Source of the DNA: Excoecaria cochinchinensis
Lineage: Eukaryota; Streptophyta; Magnoliopsida; Malpighiales; Euphorbiaceae
DNA length: 64,000 nt
NCBI GenBank assembly: GCA_947683425.1
Contig: CANTUQ010000077.1
Coordinates: 3,589,001 to 3,653,000 of the forward strand
Direction: 5' to 3'
Below, in pieces: positions 1-11,634 of the stretch. Under the pieces are notes generated by a model. It made no database searches. It saw only the letters and a program-made list of their open reading frames with translations, and was not told the DNA's origin. The translations under genes and the position numbers were made by a program. The stretch's first letter is position 1. Each line of letters begins with the position of its first letter.

Positions 1-15
1 CTTTATAGTCTCGAA

Positions 16-112
16 ATCAAAGTCTCTCAGTGAGCGTCAAAGTCTCTCAGTGAGCATCAAAGTCTCTCAGTGAGCATTTAAGCCTCTCAGTGAGCATAGA
101 TTTTTAAAGTCT
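16..112 (+). repeat. Short tandem repeat, about 20-bp unit
   Basis: Four or five imperfect copies of a unit built on AAAGTCTCTCAGTGAGCATC lie head to tail in the 3' untranslated part of element A1. A related trace follows near 107-122. Confidence 0.75.
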
Positions 113-544
113 CCCTGCGAGCACAGAGCCCTCTCGAGAGGTATGCAGGTCTTTTCAATAAGGAGGTTCTGATTGGAGATGATAGAGGAAAATGTATCTG
201 GCATGGGATCTCTAAGAGGATGATACCTGAACTTTGCAAGAAGATGATGTTCGCACTTTAGACGCCTAGAAAATGACTCGAGGCAATCAAGGGGAGGATG
301 TTCATATTCCACAAATCCTTCTCTAGGGGAACAACCAACCGTCTTTCAGGGGGCACCCATTTGATATCGACCCCAACATGTATGCACTGCCACAGGTAAG
401 CATCTCTTTTATTGACCTTGCACATTTGCTTTTCCCTTTTTTATAGAAAAAAAAAAAGAAGAGGCTCAGGATAAGCGCCAGCTAAGAAAACGATGAACGA
501 GTCACCATACCGACCTAAGGATGGTCAACAGTCACGCTTTGGGT

Positions 545-1265
545 TAACCGGAGGGTGGTTAGTAAATCAGACACTACATCATAGTGGTTAGCAGATATTG
601 TACTAGCCGGATGGGGGTTAGCAGATCAAACATTGTACTGACCGGATGGTGGTTAGCAGATCAGAATATTGTACTAGCCAGATGGGGGTTAGCAGATCAG
701 AATATTGTACTAGCCGGATGGGGGTTAGAAGATCAGACATTGTACTAGCCGGATGGGGGTTAGCAGATCAGACATGATACTAGTCGGATGGGGGCTAGCA
801 GATCAGAATATTGTACTAGTTGGATGGGGGTTAGCAGATCAGACATTGTACTAGCCGGATGGGGTTTAGCAGATCAGAATATTGTACTAGCCGGATGGTG
901 GTTAGCAGATAATATATTATACTGACTGGATGGTGGTTAGCAAATTAGAATATTATACTAGTCGAATAATGGTTAGCAGATCAGACATTGTACTAGCCGG
1001 ATGGGATTAGCAGATCAAAATATTATGCTAGCCGAATTGTGGTTAGCAGATCAGATATTATACTGAGTGGATGGTGGTTAGCAGATCAGATATTATACTG
1101 ACCGGATGGGGGTTAGCAGATAAGATATTGTACTGACCGGATGGTGGTTAGCAGATCAGATATTATGTTGACCGGATGGTGGTTAGCAGATCATATATTG
1201 TACTGACCGGATGGTGGTTAGCAGATATTACACTGATCGAATAATGGTTAGTAGATAGGATGTTA
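545..1265 (+). repeat. Tandem repeat array, about 38-bp unit
   Basis: About 18 degenerate copies of a unit containing TAGCCGGATGGGGGTTAGC followed by AGATCAGA(C/A)(A)TTGTAC. Copies differ in length by a few bases. The array lies in A1's 3' UTR ahead of the larger repeat at 1325-2490. Repeat-rich, fast-changing 3' UTRs are documented for Tat/Ogre elements. Confidence 0.88.
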
Positions 1266-1324
1266 CACGGATCGGTTGGAGGTTACCAAGGTTATGCTGT
1301 GCAAGCCTAGAAGCGGCTACCAAG

Positions 1325-2490
1325 ACAGAACATTCAATCACATGCGATAGAACAGATCGCAACGGGATTGTAGTTAGAGAACACTACATCTCACAGACAC
1401 TGCATGAGCCGACACAAGGCCAGTAGAGCACATGCAGTAGAACAGATCGCAACCGGGATTGTAGTTAAAGAACACTACATCTCACAGACACTACACGAGC
1501 CGAGACGAGGACAGCGGGGCACACGCGATAGAATAGATCGCAACGGGACTATAGTTAGAGAGTACTATATCCCACAAACACCGTGCAAGCCGAGATGAGG
1601 CCAGCGGGATAGACCAGCTACCGTGCATGCCGAGACGAGGACAGCGGGGCACATGCGATAGAACAGATCGGAACGGGACTGTGGTTAGAGAATACCGCAT
1701 CCCAGAGACACCGTGCAAGCCGAGATGAGGCCAACGGGAAAGACCAGCCACCGTCCATGCCGAGATGAGGACAGCGGGGCACACGCGATAGAACAGATCC
1801 CAACGGGACTGTGGTTAGAGAATACCGCATCCCACAGACACCGTGCAAGCCAAGATGAGGCCAGTGGGATAGACCAGCCATCGTTCATGCTGAGACGAGG
1901 ATAGCAGGGCACACGCGATAGAATAGATCGCAATGGGACTGTGGTTAGAGAATACCGCATCCCACAGACACCGTGCAAGCCGAGATGAGGTCAGCGGGAC
2001 AGATCAGCCACCGTGCATGCCGAGATGAGGACAGCGAGGCACACGCGATAGAACAGATCATAGAGAATACCGTATCCCACAGACACCGTGCAAGCCGAGA
2101 TGAGGCCAGCGGGATAGATCTGCCATTGTGCATGCCGAGATGAGGACAACGGGGCACACGCGATAGAACAGATCGCAATGAGGTTGTAGTCAGAGTACTG
2201 CATCTCATAGACACCGTGCAAGCTGAGAAGAGGCCAGCGGGACAGATCAGCCACCCTGCATGCCGAGACGAGGACCAGAGAACAGATCGCAACAAGGTTG
2301 TAGTTAGAGAGTACTGCATCTCACAGACACCGTGCAAGCCGAGATGAGGCCAGCGGGACAGACCAGCCACCTTGCATGCCGAGACGAGGACAGCGGGGCA
2401 CACGTGATAGAACAGATCACAACGGGATTGTGGTTAGAGGACACCGTATCTCACAGACGCCGTGCAAGCCGACCAGAGGCGAGCGGGACA
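1325..2490 (+). repeat. Higher-order tandem repeat, about 120-130-bp unit
   Basis: The marker CCGTGCAAGCCGAGATGAGG recurs at about 1580, 1710, 1840, 1970, 2090, 2210, 2330 and 2458. Each unit also holds a second, related half beginning CCGTGCATGCCGAGACGAGG, so one unit contains an internal duplication of roughly 45 bp. Between halves is a segment with GCGATAGAACAGATCGCAAC. The array is more GC-rich than its surroundings. Open frames on both strands are by-products of the unit length. Confidence 0.88.
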
Positions 2491-2660
2491 ATGCGATAGA
2501 AAATATTGCAAACGAGGCACAGTCGGATAGCACTACAGCTCAACGGCAACACGTCGCAACATTCCACACGGCAAAAAGGTAAGGGCTGCCTCACGTATGC
2601 ATCTCTTTCCTTTCTCCTCTGAATTTTGGCTCATTTAGGCACTAATGCACTAGTTTCCCC

Positions 2661-2675
2661 AAAATTGGGGGCAAC
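2661..2675 (+). other. Polypurine tract of A1
   Basis: AAAATTGGGGGCAAC directly precedes the LTR start at 2676 and primes plus-strand DNA synthesis in LTR elements. The same junction occurs reversed at 8930-8946 (A2) and 33270-33286 (D). Confidence 0.82.
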
Positions 2676-2887
2676 TATAGACATCAGATCCTGAGGCAGC
2701 CCAGATTAGAGTTACCCAATGATGATAAGATGCCCTGTCACAGGCAAAAAAGTTGAAAATGGTGATTTTTTTGTCAAATTTGCATTTTAGAGTGAAAAAA
2801 TAAAAAATATTTTTAAAATTAGATTTGAAAATGGGGCTTAGAAATTGTATTATTTTTTAGTTAATTTTTTTTAAAAAAAATTATTTT

Positions 2888-3010
2888 CCGTGAATGTCGG
2901 CGCGCGGAGCGCGCTGTGCGGCGCCCGACACTTGCGCGCTAGCGACGAGCATGGCGTCGCCGGCGCAGAGCGCGCTGGGCGCACGACCAACGCCCGTCGG
3001 TCGCCCTCTG
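2888..3010 (+). promoter_or_regulatory. GC-rich island within the A1 LTR
   Basis: A sharply bounded CpG-rich stretch sits in otherwise very AT-rich LTR DNA. Equivalent islands sit in A2's LTRs (8700-8800 and 15866-15960). Their fixed position suggests the transcription-start or R-region part of the LTR; that role is inferred and no TATA box was pinned down. Confidence 0.4.
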
Positions 3011-5039
3011 TTTCGCCGCAAATGGCCATTTTCGCCCAAAAACTTATTTTTGCCGATTTTTTTCCACAAAATTCGATTTTTATATCTTTTTTAAGGGATT
3101 TTCAGGTTTTTTTCCATTTTTTAAATTCAAAATAATTTATATCTGATTTAATTAACATTTTTTTCATTAATTAGTTAGGTTTTAATCTTTTCTTCATATA
3201 AAAAGAAAATGATGAAATTTTTTTGGAGGGGGGAATTTCTTTTAGGGTTTTTTTAGGTTTTTTCTTCTCCTTCCTCTAAAATTCTCTCTACATTTTCATA
3301 TTTTTCCCAAAAACAAAGAGAAAATAGTTTAACTCTTCATCTTTTTCAAATAGAATTTCTTCTAAATATATTTTAGATGGAATTTTGTTGATGGAAAATT
3401 GATTTTTGAGACAAATAAAGTGATTATTTGTTCTTAAAAATTCAATTTTCATTCTTTTGTCTTTCAATAATTTTTTTATTTGAATCACTTTTTTTATGAA
3501 AAATTAATTTTGAGATAAAAAAGACAATTGTTTTGTTCTTAAGATCTAATTTTTTTATTCGATTTTCTAAAAAATAAGTTTTTTATAAATGATTTTTTTT
3601 TTCTTGAGACAAACAAAATAATTGTTTGTTCTTGAGATCATTTTCATTTTTTTAATCAATAAAAATCATTGTTTAGGCAAAGAAATTAATTCTTTGTTTT
3701 TAAATAATTGTTGATTTTTTTTCTTCATTTTTTTTCAAGCCTATTTTTTTGGAATAAAAATTCCAACATTTTCATCATATTTCACTCTAATCTTGCACAT
3801 CATAAACAAGGAAAATCAATCATTATTTTTACGTTTATCGAATCCGAAACTCTGAGAGTAAACATTATGGGCTTGACACTTTTATTTTCTTTTATTTATT
3901 TTGTCCATATTTAATTGATTAACATGTATATTTTTTATTTTTGTTTATTTATTTATTTATTTATTCTATTATCTATCTGTTTATATATTATTTTTGGTTC
4001 ATGTAAATATTGATTTCTCATTATTTCTAACATGTAATTAATTAATTCATTTGGATTATTCTTTTTTCCATGTAAATGTTTCATGTTAATTGTGATAACA
4101 TTAATTAATCATGTCACTTATTTAATTATTTTCATCATTCTTTTATTCATCATTTTTTATCATTCTTTTTTCATTGTTATTGTTATATATTCGTTGTTTA
4201 TTCATTTATTGGCTTATCCTCATTTTCATTATTATTATCATGTTCATATTTTCATATATTAATTCATCAACATGTTTTATTTATTTCAATCACATCATTT
4301 AATTCATTTGTCATTCATAACACATTTGTCTCATTTATTTTAAATTGTTAACATGCTAATTCATTTGTCATTTTGATGTCACCTTATTTTATCTTATTTT
4401 ATTTTATTTTATCATTTATTGTATATTTAACTGATTTAATTGCTAACATTATTTCATTCGTGTTTTGTTTTTATTTCACATCTTATTTATCTTTTTGGGC
4501 ATTTTTGCGAGCACACGAGTAGATCCATAAGGCTCATTTGGGGTTAAATATTTGTTTGCTTTATTTGTAATATTTTATTTATTTGGATTTTTCATTTATT
4601 TTGCCATGCAATTTTCTTATAAAATTATTTATTTTAGGCACACTAAAAAGAAAATCACAAAAATATTTTTATGAATTAACTTGGAACCTTTCCTAATAAA
4701 AATGGGACCAATGTCCCCATTTTCTCCATCCAAAATAAAATTTGTCACATCAAAATTATTTTATAATAAATATGCATACGAGGACCAATGTCCTCATCTT
4801 TAATGCATATTCCGTTTTATGTATGATTTGTATTTTATTTACAATGGGGATTGTATTCCGCCCCTAGTTTTGTTGTAATTTATTTTCATACGCTTCATTT
4901 TAATTATACTTTTATTTATCGCTTCCTTTGAATGAATAACTTGCGCTTTAATTAAACTGCACCGAATTGAATGAGAAAAGGGATGAAACGCTAAATTCAA
5001 AGCTCAATTATAAAATTAGCCAAGGTATGAATAAATGGG

Positions 5040-5440
5040 AAGTCCCTAACCTTCTTTGGTCTTTGGGCTCAACGAGGCGAGAGAGCCATCTCAATGTTCT
5101 ATTGGGATGGGGCCTCAAAGACACCTCTTGTGTCCTGTAAAAGGTTGAAAATTGCATAGTCCTAGGGGCCACGAGGCGAGAGAGCCATCCTAATATTCTA
5201 TTAGGGTGGATACCTCCAAGACACCTCTGGTTTGCCCAAGCGTGAGGCTAGAGGACCATCCTATCATTAGGTGGAAGCCTCCCAGATACCTCCGGCTTGC
5301 CTATAATGGACATAACAGCGCTGTTTTAGGCTCACTGAGGCTAGACAACCTTTTCCAATGTTCTATTGGGTGGCGACTCCAAGAAACCTCCTTATTGCCC
5401 AAAATGGATGCACTTGTAATTCCTTACAAGTTTTTATGAA
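5040..5440 (+). repeat. Segmental repeats in the LTR's 3' part
   Basis: Three to four imperfect units of roughly 90-110 bp, each with GTTCTATTGGG(A)TGG, CACCTC(C/T) and GGCGAGAGAGCCATC. The same block is present reversed in A2's LTRs near 6560-6840 and 13740-14010, so it belongs to the family's LTR. Confidence 0.65.
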
Positions 5441-5503
5441 CCTCCCCCCGAAATCCCTAAAAGCGGGCAGTTCAGGGCGCCCCGGAGTTCGACGCGCGTC
5501 ACA

Positions 5504-6464
5504 CCGCCCCTTACCACCATGCTTGGTTTGTTTTCAATTTTGTCCTGTTTTATCTCGTTTTCGATGCCATGATCATGTGCTATGTATTTTTTGCATTATT
5601 TTATCATATTTATTTATTTTATTATTTCGTGTGTTTTATTTGATTTTAGATTTATTACTAACATTAATTTTATTTGTGTTTATTTTTTTCTACAATCTTG
5701 ATTTTCCGTGTTTGAGCATCACTTACGAGTGGATGAGGAGATCAAGGAGATTAGGAGACCACCCGTTGGTTTGATTTTATTATTTTGCTATTTCAATTAT
5801 TTTCCTTTTATTTCAATTTGTTTTATCATTTTGGTTTGATTTGTAATAAAATAGTTCTGTTTATGTGAGATTATAAAAAGAAAATCGCCAAAATATTTAT
5901 TTTAATTAAAATTGGGTTTTTTTATAAAAATAGGACCAATGTCCTAATTTTTAGTTAATAAAATCTCATTAAAAGAAAAGTTATTTTTTCATCAAAATGG
6001 GATCACTCATCCCGATTTTTCTCAAATAAATTTAAAAATATCTCTTTATTTTTTAGTGCATAAAGGAACCAATGTTCCATTCCGAATAAATAACCCATTT
6101 TGTTCATGGACTTTATTTTATTTTTTTATTTTTTGGGGGGTTGTATTTTATCCCATTCATCTTGTAATTTATTTTATATTTTATTTATCATTTTTTATAG
6201 CTTTCCTTAATGCTTGACATGCACTTTAGTTTTAATGCATAACCGTGTGAGATGAGAGATGGAAAATTAATTATTAAAAACTCATTTATAACATCAATTA
6301 AGGTATTAATAAGAGTGATGTTTCAAACTACTATCTGGTTTAGACTGTTGAGGTTAGATGAACTTTTTCAACTTTTTAAATTGGGTGGCGACTCCAAAAT
6401 ACCTTAAAGGTGCCTAAAGGTTTCTTGGTATTAGATGAATTTGCCCAATGTTCTATTGGATAAG
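5504..6464 (+). mobile_element. LTR remnant of old Tat-like element B, segment 1
   Basis: T-rich DNA that matches the A1 LTR piecemeal: the 'GGACCAATGTCC' block, a 'GGGGTTGTATT' block and the 'GTTCTATTGG' segmental repeat recur in the same order. It stops at 6464, where A2 inserted, and appears to resume at 16201. It contains no gene. I read it as the 3' part of B's 5' LTR, with the upstream part deleted or displaced by A1. Confidence 0.6.
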
Positions 6465-7855
6465 TGTGATGCACGCCGAACCCTGGGTGGCCTCGATCGC
6501 CCGCCTTTATAGGGTGATCGAGAGAGGTTCATGAAACTTGTAAGAAATTACAAGGGCGTCTATTTCGGGTAATAAGGAGGTTTTATGGAGTCGCCACCCA
6601 ATAGAATATTGAAAAAGTTCGTCTAGCCTCGGTGAGCCTAAGACAACGCAGCTATGTCCATTTTGGGCCAGCCAGAGGGTTTTTGGAGGCCTCATCCTAA
6701 TAGAACATTAGGATGACCCTCTCGCCTCGTGGAACCTAGAACTATGCAAATTGAGCCTTTTACAGGACACAAGAGGTGTCTTGGAGGCCCTATCCCAATA
6801 GAACATTGAGATGGCCCTCTCGCCTCGTTGAGCCCAAAGACCAGAGTTGGTTCAGGACTTCTCATTTATTCATACATTGATTAAGTTAAAATTGAGTTTT
6901 GAATTTAAGTTTTCATCCCTTTTCTCATACGTTTTGATGCAATAATTAGAGCGCAAGTTGGTCATTCGGGAAAAGCAGTAAATGAAAGCATAATTAAAAT
7001 AAAGTACATAAAAGTAAATTAGAACAAAACTAGGGGCGGAATACAACCCCCATTGTAAATAAAATATAAATCATATATAAAACGGGTTATTTATCAAGAG
7101 TGAGGATATTGATCCTCGCATGCATAATTAAAGAAAATAATTTTGAAATGACAATTTATTTGGATGAAAAAACTAGGACATTGGTCCCATTTTATTAGGA
7201 AAATCCAATTTATTAATATAAAACTTTATGCGACTTTTTAATTAACGTGCATGAAAATAGACAAACTTATTACAAATTACATATTAAATAATAAAAGCAA
7301 ATAAAAACAAAATAATACTAAAAATGCTAAAAATATAAACTCTACCAAAATGGTGTCTCCAAACTTCTATGGGCTCCTACTCGGCATTGAAAAACTCACA
7401 CATGAAAATAATTATTAAAATAAAAAAACACAAATGAAAGTGATGTTAGTAATGAAAATGAATTAAACATGTAACATGTAAAAAATGAATTAAAACAAAT
7501 AAAACAACATGCATAATGTATGACAAATTAATTAGATGGCATAATAAAATATAACTTAACACATGAACAATTAAACATGCATAAATAATAAAAATAACAA
7601 CAACAATAAAATTCAACATGCATAAATAATAAAAATAACAATAATAAAAAACATGCATGAAAACATGAAAATAATAATGATGATGACAACAATAATAAAT
7701 TATAATAATAAACAAAACTAATAAAAATAATAATGATGATTGTAATGATAAATAATAATAATAATAATAATGATAACACTAATCACAATAATAATAACAA
7801 ATAATAATAATGATAATAATATCAAAGAATATGAACAATCCAGTTAAATATGCAA

Positions 7856-7857
<2 letters not shown>

Positions 7858-7944
<87 letters not shown>
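7858..7944. repeat. (AAT)n microsatellite in A2 3' LTR
   Basis: About 29 uninterrupted AAT units, flanked by degenerate AAT-rich DNA from about 7560 to 8130. The matching 5' LTR position has a shorter run (15034-15093). Confidence 0.95.
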
Positions 7945-7945
<1 letters not shown>

Positions 7946-8699
7946 TGAACAAAAATAATGACAATAATAACATGAACAACGAAATAAGAAATAAGAAATA
8001 AAAAATAATAATATGAACAATTAAATAAAAATAAGAATAAGAAATAATAATATGAACAATTAAATAGGAAATAAGAAATAATAATATGAACAATTAAATA
8101 AGAAATAAGAATAATAAATAATAGATATGAAAGAATTTACATGATAGCTAACTAATTGTAAACAAAAATTTAAAAATTAAAATTAAAATGGGAGCCAAGA
8201 ATGCTTACCCTCAAAATTGGATGTGATGAATGAAGTTGGATGATAAATTTGCTTGGATTTAAAGAAATAAAATATATAATGAAATTTTATCCCAAGAACA
8301 AATAATTGATTTATTTGTTTTAAGCAAAAAATTATAACAAAGAAATAAGAAAATTCACAAGAACAAATAATTTATTTATTTGTCTTAAGAATTAAATTAA
8401 AAAATCAGATTAGAACACTTGGAGAATTTTTCTTGAAGAAGAAAAAAAAAATAAGAAGAAGAAGAAGAAGAGAGAAAACAATATTTTTCTTAAGAAAAAT
8501 CCCCCCAAATTCTCTCCAAAAAACCCATTTTATAACTCAAAATAAACCAAATTTAATAAATAAATTAAATTAATTTAACTCACATTAAATCCAAAAAACT
8601 GAATAATTTGAAGAGTTTAGAAGATAAAAGGTTTTTAGAATTAAATTATGCAAAAAAATGAGGAAAAAACCAATTTTTAGGCCAAAAAACGGAAAAAAA

Positions 8700-8800
8700 T
8701 AAAAAATGGGCGAATAGGGGGTCAGGAGGCGAGCGACGCTCAGCGCGTAGCGCGTGCCCCCCCGCGCTGGGGCGCTGCCGCACCCCGACATTTGCCGATT
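8700..8800 (-). promoter_or_regulatory. GC-rich island in A2 3' LTR
   Basis: A CpG-rich block inside AT-rich LTR, at the position of the islands at 2888-3010 (A1) and 15866-15960 (A2 5' LTR) but with a largely different sequence. It is a candidate transcription-start/R region by position only. Confidence 0.4.
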
Positions 8801-8929
8801 TTTTGTTTAATTTTCTAATAAACTATAATTTCAAAACATATCTTTTTTGTCCCAAAATAATTTTTTACAACACTTAATTTCATCATTGGATAATCCTGAT
8901 CTAGACTGCCTCGGAACTCGGTGTCTACA

Positions 8930-8946
8930 GTTGCCCCAGTTTTGGG
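8930..8946 (-). other. Polypurine tract of A2
   Basis: On the minus strand a purine-rich run with CAAAACTGGGGCAAC directly precedes the 3' LTR start. It matches the A1 and D junctions. Confidence 0.85.
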
Positions 8947-9074
8947 GAAAACTAGTGCACTAGTGTTTAGGTGAGCATAAACTCAGAAAAGGGACGTGTA
9001 CCTGAGGCGGCCGTCTTTTCAGACTGGATGATGTTATCGTGGTGGTTGTTCGCCATCTTGTTGGCGTGTCGTCA

Positions 9075-9525
9075 ATTGTTGAAGTGGTAGTGCCGTGATC
9101 GTGCTAACCCTCTATGAAGTGGTAGTGCCGTCATCGTGCTAACCCTTCTGAAGTGGTAGTGCCGTGGTCGTGCTAACCTTCCGTAGAATGGTAGTGCCGC
9201 CATCGTGCTAACCCTTCTGAGTTTGTGAAGCGGTAATGCCGTGATCGTGCTTACCCTCCGGGGAGTGGTAGTGCTGTCATCGTGCTAACCCCTCTAAAGT
9301 GGTAGTGCCGTGGTCGTGCTAACCTTCTGTAAAATGGTAGTGCCGCCATCGTGCTAACCCTTTTGATTTGGTGAAGTGGTAGTGTCGTGATCGTGCTAAC
9401 CCTCCGGGGGGTGGTAGTGCCATCATCGTGCTAACCCCTCTAAAGTGGTAGTGCCGTGGTCATGCTAACCTTCCATAGAATGGTAGTGCTGCCATCGTGC
9501 TAACCCTTCTGAGATGGTGGAGTGG
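9075..9525 (-). repeat. Tandem repeats in A2 3' UTR, GTGGTAGTGCCGTGATCGTGC unit family
   Basis: About 11-12 copies of a roughly 35-40-bp unit with GTGGTAGTGCCGT and ATCGTGCTAACC, alternating between GATC, CATC and GGTC variants so that pairs or larger groups form a higher-order pattern. It lies just upstream of A2's 3' LTR, the same place as the unrelated arrays of A1 and D. Confidence 0.85.
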
Positions 9526-9537
9526 TGCTGTCTGTGA

Positions 9538-9795
9538 GCCCTTTGGTTGATTGCCCCCTAAGAGATCTTTGGTTGATGCTTGGACTGATGTTTGAACTGA
9601 TGTTTGGATTGATGTCGTTTTGTTTGCTTGCCCCCTGAGAGGTCTTTGGTTGATGCTTGGATTGATGCTTGAACTGATGTTTGAACTGATGTTTGGATTG
9701 ATGTCGTTTTGGTTGGTTGCCCCCTGAGAGGTCTTTGGTTGATTGTTGGATTAATGCTTGAACTGATGTTTGGATTGATATCGTCACTCGGCTTT
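9538..9795 (-). repeat. Second tandem repeat block in A2 3' UTR
   Basis: Three to four copies of a unit with TTGCCCCCTGAGAGGTCTTT followed by short repeats of TTGATGCTTGGATTGATG and TTGAACTGATGTTTG. A related 'CCCCTGAGAGGTCTT' repeat occurs in D at 34700-34800, so this component is older than the split between the two elements. From 9796 to about 10690 the 3' UTR holds no recognisable feature besides T runs near 10170 and 10280. Confidence 0.75.
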
Positions 9796-10699
9796 TGTTG
9801 GTGTCTGCATCTAATCTCTCTTTCTGCAAAATTAGAAAACCAAAAATGCAAGAAAAATAGTGAGCATGCACGTGAAATGTATGAGTTATGCAGAATTGCA
9901 GGATAAGAATTCAACTTAATGGACTTGGAGATGACAGCCAGTCTGGCTGCAATTTGCGATAGGATCGATGCCTTTTGAAGCTGCTTTTGAATTTCATATC
10001 TTTGGAATTATGAGGTTCTTATCTGATACCTGTAGTCATTTTTTTGAAGGTAGTGCGTCCCTTGTGGATTTTCACACTAGCTTTTCTTAGCAGAAAATGC
10101 GTCTTTTGCGAATTTTCACATAAACCTGTACCTTATTTTTGCCTGGAATGGACCCAAACCAATCCAGCGGCTTTTTTTTTCTTTTTTTTGAAGGATAGAC
10201 TATCTGTTCCAGGTTTTCACCCTATCCTTTTGCCTAACTTTTGCTTAGAGTGCCAATTATGGTTTTCATCTCTAACGGCTTTTTTTTTTATTTTTTTTTT
10301 GCAGAGAGGTTAAAGTTGTTGCCAAAAATCTTTCAGACTTGATCGGCATGTGCTTACACCCATGACCATGGTTGTATGAGCTTGATTGATTTCACAAATG
10401 ATAGTAGGATAAGTAGTTGACTGAAGCACCTAAGCGGTGAAAGGAGTGGAGGGTAGACAGTAGATGACTTTGATCACACAAAGTGAACTGCTCTGATCAC
10501 ACCAATATGCCATTGCATAAATGCATGGGTTTCAATTTTATTTCATTAAACATGATCATTGTTTGGCATTAATCTCAAAAAATACAAGACCTCATCTAAT
10601 CTCGGGATGGATCTTGAAAGCATCAAACTCCTGTTATCAATCAGCCCTTTCGGGTTTTCATGATTGAAAATTTTCTCTCTGCCCTTAACTTTTGCCAGG

Positions 10700-11634
10700 A
10701 TACTCTTTTTCTGAAGCAAATTCCAGATGCAACGTTGGGGATGAGACTCAACTCAAATGCATAAATGCACTTGTGGCTTCCCGCTTAAAGCTCAAGAAAC
10801 ACTATATGCCTCTTCCTATGTACCGAACCTTATTAGAAGGTCATCTCCGCTAATTGGATAAGACTAAACCAAGAATCAAAAGCTCTTACTTTGGTTGTAA
10901 TGTTAGGCTTAGGTAGATGGCTATCAAAGGAGGATCAGGTTGCTAGAGAAAAAAAATGGCCGCTTAACTCAATGGCGTACTATAAAGGTATTCTCGGACT
11001 TGGATTCGATAAATTTTTTTTTTTAGCTCCTTAAGCTCAGAATAACAATCAAGTTAAAGTGATTACCACAGAAACTCATCAAGGGGTTACTATCTTGAGC
11101 TCTACTTTTTTTTTTTTCATTTTTCGTTCTCTTTTCATTTTTTTTTCTTTTTTTCTTTTCCTATCTTTTTCTTTTTTTTTCATCTTTCTTTTTTATCTTT
11201 TTTTTCTATCTTTTTTCTTTTTTTTTCTTTTCTCGCGAGCTCATGTCTTTGGCACATGACTAAACCCTCTTCCCAAAGTGTAAACTTATCCTTTACCAGG
11301 GCAATTTTTGATAACCCAAAGAATTGTCAATGATGTACATCCATCCTTACTAGAACGGCCATTCTTCTAAGGGGAGGAAAAAATTATTTTAGGCGATGGG
11401 GTATAGTTTTAACATGTGTAACAATAAAATTGGCACGAATTTAGCATACCTCCATAAAGGCTCAACGGGGCTAGCAAGCGATTGCGAATTAAAGGTAGAA
11501 AACAGTCATTTAGAGAGCTATACAAAGAAAGGCTGCCTAAATCATTTTTTAGGTTCCGTCTTATCCCGGGATCGCTTTGACGGGTAATCAGAAAGGTTTT
11601 AGTGCTCTTTGTGAGTTTTCATCCAATCCTCTAA
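10700..11634 (-). other. Conserved non-coding 3' block shared by A2, D and Athila H
   Basis: This stretch matches D at 36055-37015 and, more weakly but in the same order, H at 50129-51190. Shared landmarks are GCTTAAAGCTCAAG, GGTCATCTCC, a GTTGTAATGTTAGG block, a long T run (11107-11231), and GCTCAACGGGGCTAGCAA. No frame is kept open across all three copies. It ends inside the gag frame at about 11634, which marks the deletion that removed pol. The conserved order suggests a 3' UTR function or an ancient non-coding module of the Tat/Athila lineages; the function is unknown. Confidence 0.65.

Larger units (their letters stand above)
1..5503 (+). mobile_element. Partial Tat-like Ty3/Gypsy element A1 (3' half)
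   Basis: The window opens inside the internal region of a plus-strand LTR retrotransposon whose 5' half lies to the left. The visible part runs from tandem repeats through a polypurine tract at 2661-2675 into a 3' LTR at 2676-5503. The PPT/LTR junction (a G-rich run, then GCAAC, then a TGTAGACACC-like LTR start) matches the other two Tat-like elements here in the reverse orientation (8929/8930 and 33269/33270). No coding frame is visible; 113-544 holds only an A-rich run near 447-460. Assignment to the Tat/Ogre group rests on the long LTR, junction sequence and repeat-rich 3' UTR, since no polymerase is in view. Confidence 0.8.
2676..5503 (+). repeat. 3' LTR of element A1
   Basis: The LTR starts at 2676 with TATAGACATC (a decayed TGTAGACACC) and ends at 5503 with GACGCGCGTCACA, the same end as A2's LTRs read on their coding strand. 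It is 2,828 bp, close to the 2.5-2.7 kb of A2 and D. It holds a GC-rich island near 2888-3010, a long T-rich stretch with no gene (about 3040-4950), and segmental repeats at 5040-5440. No PBS follows, as expected for a 3' LTR. The T-rich stretch is shared at low similarity with A2's LTRs and with 5504-6464. Confidence 0.8.
6465..8929 (-). repeat. 3' LTR of A2
   Basis: On the coding strand it begins TGTAGACACCGAGTTCCGAG and ends GGCGTGCATCACA. It is 2,465 bp against 2,562 bp for the 5' LTR; part of the difference is AAT-microsatellite length and the GC island. The copies differ at many single sites, so the insertion is not recent. Confidence 0.88.

Noticed and set aside
1404..2582. Overlapping frames of up to about 150 codons on both strands in the A1 array
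   Set aside because: They follow the tandem unit, which happens to lack stops; the same peptide recurs in different frames and no known domain is present.
7446..8093. Open frames rich in Leu, Ile, Tyr or Asn in the AAT tracts (also 14618-15151, 31604-32307, 42877-43480)
   Set aside because: They are translations of trinucleotide microsatellites on both strands, with no other support.
11103..11235. Long T run as a poly(A) tail of a reverse-strand retroposed gene
   Set aside because: It is at the same position in D and H within the conserved 3' block, with no target-site duplication around it.
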